In this document: piece after piece, positions 6,066-9,338 of the stretch
Position numbering within the stretch: position 1 is the stretch's first letter
Layout of the letters: every line of letters begins with the position of its first letter
NCBI GenBank assembly: GCA_900555875.1
Contig: USNB01000040.1
Span: 1 to 9,338 of the forward strand
Length of the DNA: 9,338 bases
Source of the DNA: an uncultured Eubacteriales bacterium
GTDB lineage: Bacteria; Bacillota; Clostridia; Christensenellales; Pumilibacteraceae
Reading direction: 5' to 3'
Made by a program: the position numbers and the translations under genes
Notes under the pieces: generated by a model
Database searches by the model: none
What the model was told of the DNA's origin: nothing
Seen by the model: only the letters and a program-made list of their open reading frames with translations

Positions 6066-6851
6066 ATGAAAGAACTGACAGTCGGTTTTATAGGTTACGG
6101 AAACATGGCTAAAGCCATTGCGGCTTCTTTTGCCGCATCCGACGAGATAGGCGCTCTTCAGGCATATGACGTATATGCGGGCGCATCGGACGGTAACGTC
6201 GTTATGTGCGAAAGTGCGTCCGCACTCGTATCGTCCAGCGATATCGTATTTCTTTCCGTGAAGCCTCAGTCTGCGTCGGAGGCGCTTGCCGGTCTCGATT
6301 TTTCGGGTAAGATCGTCGTTTCGATAATGGCGGGAACGAGCATCGAAAAAATAACGTCCATGTGCGCCGGAGCAGTGAAGATCGTGCGCGTGATGCCCAA
6401 TCTCTGTGCGAGGATAGGGAAGTCCGTAAACGCATTTTGTCCTGTAGGGCTGGACGATGGCGAGATAGAGACCGTCCGCGATCTGCTCTCCTGTTTCGGA
6501 CTTACGGAACGTTTCGATGAATCGTATTTCGATATCATCACGGGACTGACGGGAAGCTCTCCGGCGTATACGTTCAGATACGCCAAGGCATTGACTGAAT
6601 GCGGCGTGAAAAACGGAATGACGTTCGAGCAAGCTCGCGATATGTCGCTCTATTGCGTCTCTGCATGCATGGATCTGCTCGCATCTGCGGCTTCGCTCGA
6701 TGAGATGCAGACTACGATCGATAACGTATGCAGTAAGGGCGGGACCACGATAGAAGGGATCTATGTGCTCGATAAGGGCAATTTCGACGAGCTGGTCATC
6801 AACGCCGTGAACGCCGCTATAGCGCGCAGCAAAGAACTTTCGGGTAAATGA
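6066..6851 (+). CDS. proC: Pyrroline-5-carboxylate reductase (ProC)
   Basis: Cytosolic enzyme for the last step of proline synthesis, reducing 1-pyrroline-5-carboxylate with NAD(P)H. The N-terminal Rossmann dinucleotide-binding motif is VGFIGYGNMAKAI (6-18). Further family signatures are FLSVKPQ, VVSIMAGTSIEKI, VRVMPNLCARIGKSV, the substrate-site segment ITGLTGSSPAYTF, and the C-terminal VCSKGGTTIEGIYVLDKGNFDELV. At 261 residues it is close to the usual 265-275. The start at 6066 has GCGGAG at 6048-6053, but 12 bases away, longer than ideal, so translation may be modest. The stop overlaps the rnhA start (ATGA), so the two are probably one transcript. Nothing nearby belongs to proline synthesis (no proA or proB in the window). 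Confidence 0.95.
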   Translation: MKELTVGFIGYGNMAKAIAASFAASDEIGALQAYDVYAGASDGNVVMCESASALVSSSDIVFLSVKPQSASEALAGLDFSGKIVVSIMAGTSIEKITSMCAGAVKIVRVMPNLCARIGKSVNAFCPVGLDDGEIETVRDLLSCFGLTERFDESYFDIITGLTGSSPAYTFRYAKALTECGVKNGMTFEQARDMSLYCVSACMDLLASAASLDEMQTTIDNVCSKGGTTIEGIYVLDKGNFDELVINAVNAAIARSKELSGK

Positions 6852-7300
6852 CGCTGATGAAAGAAGTGATACTTTATACCGACGGAGCGTGCAGCGGTAA
6901 TCCCGGCGCCGGCGGATGGGGCGCTATACTGATGTATGGCGGTGAGAAGCTCGAAATAAGCGGCGGCTGTAAATACACGACCAACAATAAAATGGAGCTT
7001 ACAGGCGTCATAGAGGGGCTTAAACGATTGAAAGAACCGTGCGTCGTTCATGTATACAGCGACTCGGCTTATGTCGTAAACGCGTTCTTGCAAAATTGGA
7101 TAAGCGGTTGGGAAAAAAGGGAATGGAAAAACGTTAAAAATCCCGAACTCTGGCATGAGCTGATAGCTCTTACGAAGAAACATAAGGTAACGTTTTATAA
7201 GGTCAAAGGTCATTCGGACAACGAGTACAACAATCGTTGCGACGAACTCGCGCGAGGCGAGATAAAAAGATCCTCTGACGGCGGAAAAGACGATATCTGA
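6848..7300 (+). CDS. rnhA: Ribonuclease HI
   Basis: Cuts the RNA strand of RNA-DNA hybrids, removing R-loops and primer remnants. The four catalytic acidic residues are all in place (numbered from 6848): D12 in YTDGACSGNPG, E50 in NNKMEL, D72 in YSDSAYV, D132 in NRCDELA, with the active-site loop histidine H122 in VKGHSDN. The basic segment WISGWEKREWKNVKN (84-98) is the handle region that binds hybrid in the E. coli-type enzyme. 150 residues fits the family. The ATG at 6848 overlaps the proC stop; a second in-frame ATG at 6857 gives MKEVILYTDG, which looks more like usual RNase HI starts. Neither has a clear ribosome binding site, so coupling to proC is likely and the start is uncertain by three residues. 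Confidence 0.95.
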   Translation: MTLMKEVILYTDGACSGNPGAGGWGAILMYGGEKLEISGGCKYTTNNKMELTGVIEGLKRLKEPCVVHVYSDSAYVVNAFLQNWISGWEKREWKNVKNPELWHELIALTKKHKVTFYKVKGHSDNEYNNRCDELARGEIKRSSDGGKDDI

Positions 7301-7317
7301 ATTTCCGTATTTACGTA

Positions 7318-7382
7318 CCGGAATAACGTGTCTGTAAGTGCATAAACTCAATTTGCCGCAAGCGGACGGTCTGTTATTCCGG
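7318..7382. repeat. 10-bp inverted repeat in the rnhA-VTT gene spacer
   Basis: CCGGAATAAC (7318-7327) and its exact complement GTTATTCCGG (7373-7382) are 45 bases apart. The right arm ends 17 bases before the ATG at 7400. In RNA they could close a long stem-loop; there is no T-run after it, so it is not a terminator. Only weak internal pairing is visible (CCG-CAAG-CGG at 7355-7364). Confidence 0.5.
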
Positions 7383-7399
7383 GATGATGAGATCATGAA

Positions 7400-8146
7400 A
7401 TGAAATATAACGGAACGGGAAATTTCACGGCGTTCAGAAAAGCCGTGCTCATAGCCGCAGTTTGCTCTGCCGTCGTAGCGGCGGCAGTATGCGTGTTCAA
7501 CGCTTTTGACCTGTGGGAGAAGCTGAGAGACGTTGAATGGATGAGCGAATGGATCAATTCAAAAGGCGCATTTGCGATACCCGTATATGCGCTGCTCGTG
7601 CTGTGCTCCGTGATATTCCTGCCCATACCGTCCACCGTCATGAATTATGTTGCGACCGTGCTGTTCGAACACGCATGGGCGACCTTTCTCGTGACCACGG
7701 CGGCGACGCTTGCAGGCTCGTTCATATGTTATTTTCTCGGGCGCGTATTCGGAAAACGGATAGTTATATGGCTTGCGGGAAAAGAAAAAACGGAGAAATA
7801 TTCGCGGATAATAAACGAGAACGGCAAATTTCTGTTTGTCATGATGCTTCTTCTTCCGTTTTTTCCCGATGATGTCATCAGCCTGCTTGCGGGAGCAAGC
7901 AATATGAGCCTGCCGTTTTTTTCGATCGCTACCGTTCTTGCTCGCCCGGTCATGATCGCGGTCGTCAGCTTTCTCGGGAAAAGCGCTACGGATGCAATGG
8001 ATACGTGGGGGATCCCTGTTGCGATAGCCGTTATCGTCGTTGTGATAGCCGCTGCCGTGCTTCTCATCGTGTTCAAGATAAAGCGCAAAAAGAAGAAGTC
8101 GTCGGGCAGCACGGCGAACACCGAACGCGACGGCGATAAGAAATGA
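7400..8146 (+). CDS. TVP38/TMEM64 (VTT/DedA-like) family membrane protein
   Basis: 248-residue polytopic membrane protein of the VTT/SNARE-associated superfamily, whose members are linked to lipid scrambling or lipid-carrier transport; the substrate here is unknown. Hydrophobic segments lie at about 14-36, 57-77, 80-112 (re-entrant-like, with GSFICYFLGRVFGKR), 143-164, 172-192 and 204-226. The family hallmark is LLLPFFPDDVISLLAG (150-165), followed by ARP (181-183). A very basic tail (KIKRKKKK, then a polar end) should face the cytoplasm. It follows rnhA after 99 bases in the same direction and ends just before a terminator, so it may be the last gene of a proC-rnhA unit; I see no convincing promoter of its own. 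Shine-Dalgarno matching is poor and three out-of-frame ATGs precede the start. A role alongside pgsA in membrane phospholipids is only speculation. Confidence 0.85.
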   Translation: MKYNGTGNFTAFRKAVLIAAVCSAVVAAAVCVFNAFDLWEKLRDVEWMSEWINSKGAFAIPVYALLVLCSVIFLPIPSTVMNYVATVLFEHAWATFLVTTAATLAGSFICYFLGRVFGKRIVIWLAGKEKTEKYSRIINENGKFLFVMMLLLPFFPDDVISLLAGASNMSLPFFSIATVLARPVMIAVVSFLGKSATDAMDTWGIPVAIAVIVVVIAAAVLLIVFKIKRKKKKSSGSTANTERDGDKK

Positions 8147-8163
8147 TAAATAGTCTCCACATG

Positions 8164-8188
8164 GCGGAGCCTATCGGCTCCGCTTTTT
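8164..8188 (+). terminator. Intrinsic terminator after the VTT-family gene
   Basis: GCGGAGCC (8164-8171), a TATC loop and GGCTCCGC (8176-8183) are followed by TTTTT (8184-8188). It begins 17 bases after the stop codon at 8146. Confidence 0.92.
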
Positions 8189-8240
8189 GTATGTCCTAAA
8201 AGAAATACAAAATTATATATATTTTCGTGTTCGATTGTTG

Positions 8241-8344
8241 CCACGGCACTTCACTTATCCGGCTCGCAGCCATATTTTGGAAAAGGCTTTGTGCTCGCTT
8301 TGGGCGAGTAGACTGCATTGCTAAGCCACTATCTTGCCGTGTGG
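8241..8344. other. Candidate structured RNA or palindromic element (three-way junction)
   Basis: CACGGCA (8242-8248) pairs with TGCCGTG (8335-8341), and one more pair forms across a bulged T (C8241 with G8343). Inside lie GGCT/AGCC (8261-8264/8268-8271) and GGCTT/AAGCC (8285-8289/8323-8327). CTCGC/GCGAG (8294-8298/8304-8308) is nested in the last. This gives a three-way junction of about 104 bases. If transcribed on the plus strand, the hairpin at 8431-8455 could end the RNA. No convincing promoter is visible on either strand, and I recognise no known RNA family. It could equally be a dispersed genomic repeat. Confidence 0.3.
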
Positions 8345-8352
8345 ATATATTT

Positions 8353-8365
8353 CAATAACTTATTG
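8353..8365. repeat. 13-base perfect palindrome
   Basis: CAATAA-C-TTATTG has 6-base arms around one central base and lies nine bases after the foldable element. Its right arm overlaps a -35-like TTGACG (8363-8368), but no good -10 follows at 17 bases (GTATTT). It is operator-like in form; function unknown. Confidence 0.35.
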
Positions 8366-8425
8366 ACGTATAAAATGAAGGGTAAGTATTTGCATTTATG
8401 ATCCGAGGCGGAGGACAGACGACAC

Positions 8426-8455
8426 AAAAAGCCTCGCTTTTTTGCGAGGCCTTTT
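8426..8455 (-). terminator. Intrinsic terminator of the minus-strand membrane protein gene
   Basis: On the minus strand GCCTCGC (8450-8444), an AAAAAA loop and GCGAGGC (8437-8431) are followed by TTTTT (8430-8426). It begins 17 bases after the stop at 8468. On the plus strand the same hairpin is followed by C and then TTTT (8452-8455), so weaker termination in that direction is possible. Confidence 0.88.
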
Positions 8456-8467
8456 AGGAAAGGTCGT

Positions 8468-9338
8468 TCAGCCTTCCACATTGAATTTTTTCGTATCGTA
8501 TAACGTCTGGAATATCACGGGGCTGAGCGGTATGTTCGTGCTCATGAGCGCCGGGGTGATGAGGCTGAACGCGTACTCCGCATCGAAGGAGATATCCATG
8601 AACAGCACGACGTTAGCGGCGTATATCAGTACGAGCATCAACACCATGACGGCAAGTCTGAATAATACAGAGTTCTTCATCGAAAAGTCGTATCGCTTGC
8701 GCTTATACGGATCGATGAGGTTGGCTATCACCGCATATATGGGCAGGATCGCCGCACCCGTTATTGACAGAACGAGCGTGAGTATCTCATACCTTATCTC
8801 TATGCCTACGGCAAACTTGATGATCAGATAGGGGATAAGTATCTCTGCCGCCATCAGAAGGAACAGGATGCCGTATTTATACAGCAGCAATTTATTCGAA
8901 TAATATTGATAAACGCTGTTGTACTCCTTGTCCGCACTGCTGCTGTGCGTTCTTATGCGTATCTCGTCGCCCATGCTGCGTACTGCAGTGAGCAGGTTGG
9001 AAAAGTCAGCCTGCATTTCCGTCGAACGTCCGCGGGCTGCGGGCTGCGTCTCCGCTTCGGCTGCCGCGCTTTCGATATGTTCGTATTCTGCGGGAGCGTA
9101 AGGTTCATCGGATAACGGCGGCGTTATATTGCCGGTATATTCTCCGCGAAGCAGATCGCGTATCACGCCGCGGTATCCGCGCTGTATTATCATCTCGCGC
9201 CGCGCATCTTCGGAAAGCTCTCCGTCGTCATAGCTGCGGAACGTCTCTTCCGCTGCGGCGTCTCTGTCGCCGTCTTCTTCGGAATAGTTGTCGGTATTCG
9301 TTTCGGCTGTATGGACTGTATCTGCGTTATCTGCGGCG
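8468..9338 (-). CDS. Unrecognised multi-pass membrane protein with acidic N-terminal region; start outside window
   Basis: The frame stays open to the window edge. The only in-frame ATG (9193) lacks a good ribosome binding site and sits mid-protein, so the gene very likely starts beyond 9338; 289 residues are visible. The visible N-terminal ~48 residues are acidic, low-complexity and probably disordered (for example NYSEEDGDRDAAAEE). A short basic amphipathic stretch follows (RREMIIQRGYRGVIRDLLRG), then a Pro/Ala/Glu-rich linker. Four hydrophobic segments come next at about 155-178, 184-208, 224-247 and 255-276. A basic loop (DPYKRKRYDF) lies between the second and third, which suggests it is cytoplasmic. 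The C-terminus is short and polar (YDTKKFNVEG). There are no catalytic motifs. I cannot assign a family; an N-terminal zinc ribbon or other domain could lie outside the window. A terminator follows the stop. Confidence 0.8.
   Translation of the reverse strand, partial: AADNADTVHTAETNTDNYSEEDGDRDAAAEETFRSYDDGELSEDARREMIIQRGYRGVIRDLLRGEYTGNITPPLSDEPYAPAEYEHIESAAAEAETQPAARGRSTEMQADFSNLLTAVRSMGDEIRIRTHSSSADKEYNSVYQYYSNKLLLYKYGILFLLMAAEILIPYLIIKFAVGIEIRYEILTLVLSITGAAILPIYAVIANLIDPYKRKRYDFSMKNSVLFRLAVMVLMLVLIYAANVVLFMDISFDAEYAFSLITPALMSTNIPLSPVIFQTLYDTKKFNVEG

Larger units (their letters stand above)
8189..8467. other. Spacer without a supported protein gene
   Basis: From the VTT stop at 8146 to the next gene's stop at 8468 there are 321 bases with no protein gene I can support. 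Apart from the two terminators, the spacer holds an AT-rich run (8200-8225), a foldable stretch (8241-8344), and a 13-base palindrome CAATAACTTATTG (8353-8365). There is also a Shine-Dalgarno-like GGCGGAGG (8407-8414) with no start codon after it. The longest ORFs here are short and lack ribosome binding sites. Confidence 0.7.

Noticed and set aside
6036..6632. A 198-codon minus-strand ORF opposite proC
   Set aside because: It is a shadow of proC, overlaps the tRNA promoter, and shows no protein family features.
8235..8324. A 29-codon TTG-started ORF within the foldable spacer element
   Set aside because: It has no ribosome binding site and a rare start, and it overlaps the palindromic structure. 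There is no evidence for translation.
8442..8831. A 129-codon plus-strand ORF opposite the membrane protein gene
   Set aside because: It starts inside the terminator hairpin, lies wholly opposite the minus-strand coding frame, and has no ribosome binding site.
1..9338. CRISPR arrays, insertion sequences, toxin-antitoxin or defence genes
   Set aside because: No regularly spaced repeats, transposase motifs, paired small toxin-like genes or defence domains were found on either strand.

Overview
The window looks like chromosomal housekeeping DNA from a Gram-positive anaerobe of the Bacillota, most likely class Clostridia. The reasons are the conserved order rimO-pgsA-cinA-recA-rny, the presence of RNase Y (the Bacillota mRNA-decay nuclease), strong AAAGGAG-type ribosome binding sites, and a tRNA gene with an encoded CCA end. 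Placement below class is not possible by eye. No phage, transposon, CRISPR or defence genes are visible.

Region 1 (1-3670, + strand) is a tightly packed operon. It holds the 3' part of rimO (methylthiolation of ribosomal protein uS12), pgsA (phosphatidylglycerophosphate synthase), a CinA-family protein with an eroded N-terminal half, and recA. Each junction overlaps: ATGA, ATGA, then TGATG. Region 2 (3671-5470) is rny, which has its own promoter (TTGCAT-17-TATAAT), a strong ribosome binding site and a 13-bp terminator.

Region 3 (5471-6065) is a minus-strand island. It has a 94-residue protein of unknown function whose best promoter predicts an almost leaderless mRNA. Next to it is a tRNA-Trp (anticodon CCA) with a perfect consensus promoter and its own terminator. 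The tRNA promoter is back to back with proC, and two candidate plus-strand promoters lie upstream of or inside the tRNA gene.

Region 4 (6066-8188, + strand) carries proC (proline synthesis), rnhA (RNase HI, ATGA overlap) and a TVP38/TMEM64 (VTT, DedA-like) membrane protein. The last follows a 99-base spacer with a 10-bp inverted repeat and chained mini-ORFs, and ends at a terminator.

Region 5 (8189-8467) has no protein gene that I can support. It contains a stretch that can fold into a three-way junction, a 13-base palindrome, and a terminator that clearly serves the minus-strand gene beyond it. Region 6 (8468-9338, - strand) is the C-terminal part of an unrecognised membrane protein with an acidic N-terminal region and four predicted membrane segments; its start lies outside the window.

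Most of this is ordinary and I see no complete novel system. The points most worth a second look are the degenerate CinA N-domain, the possible structured RNA at 8241-8344, the near-leaderless orphan gene, and the overlapping tRNA-Trp/proC promoter region.
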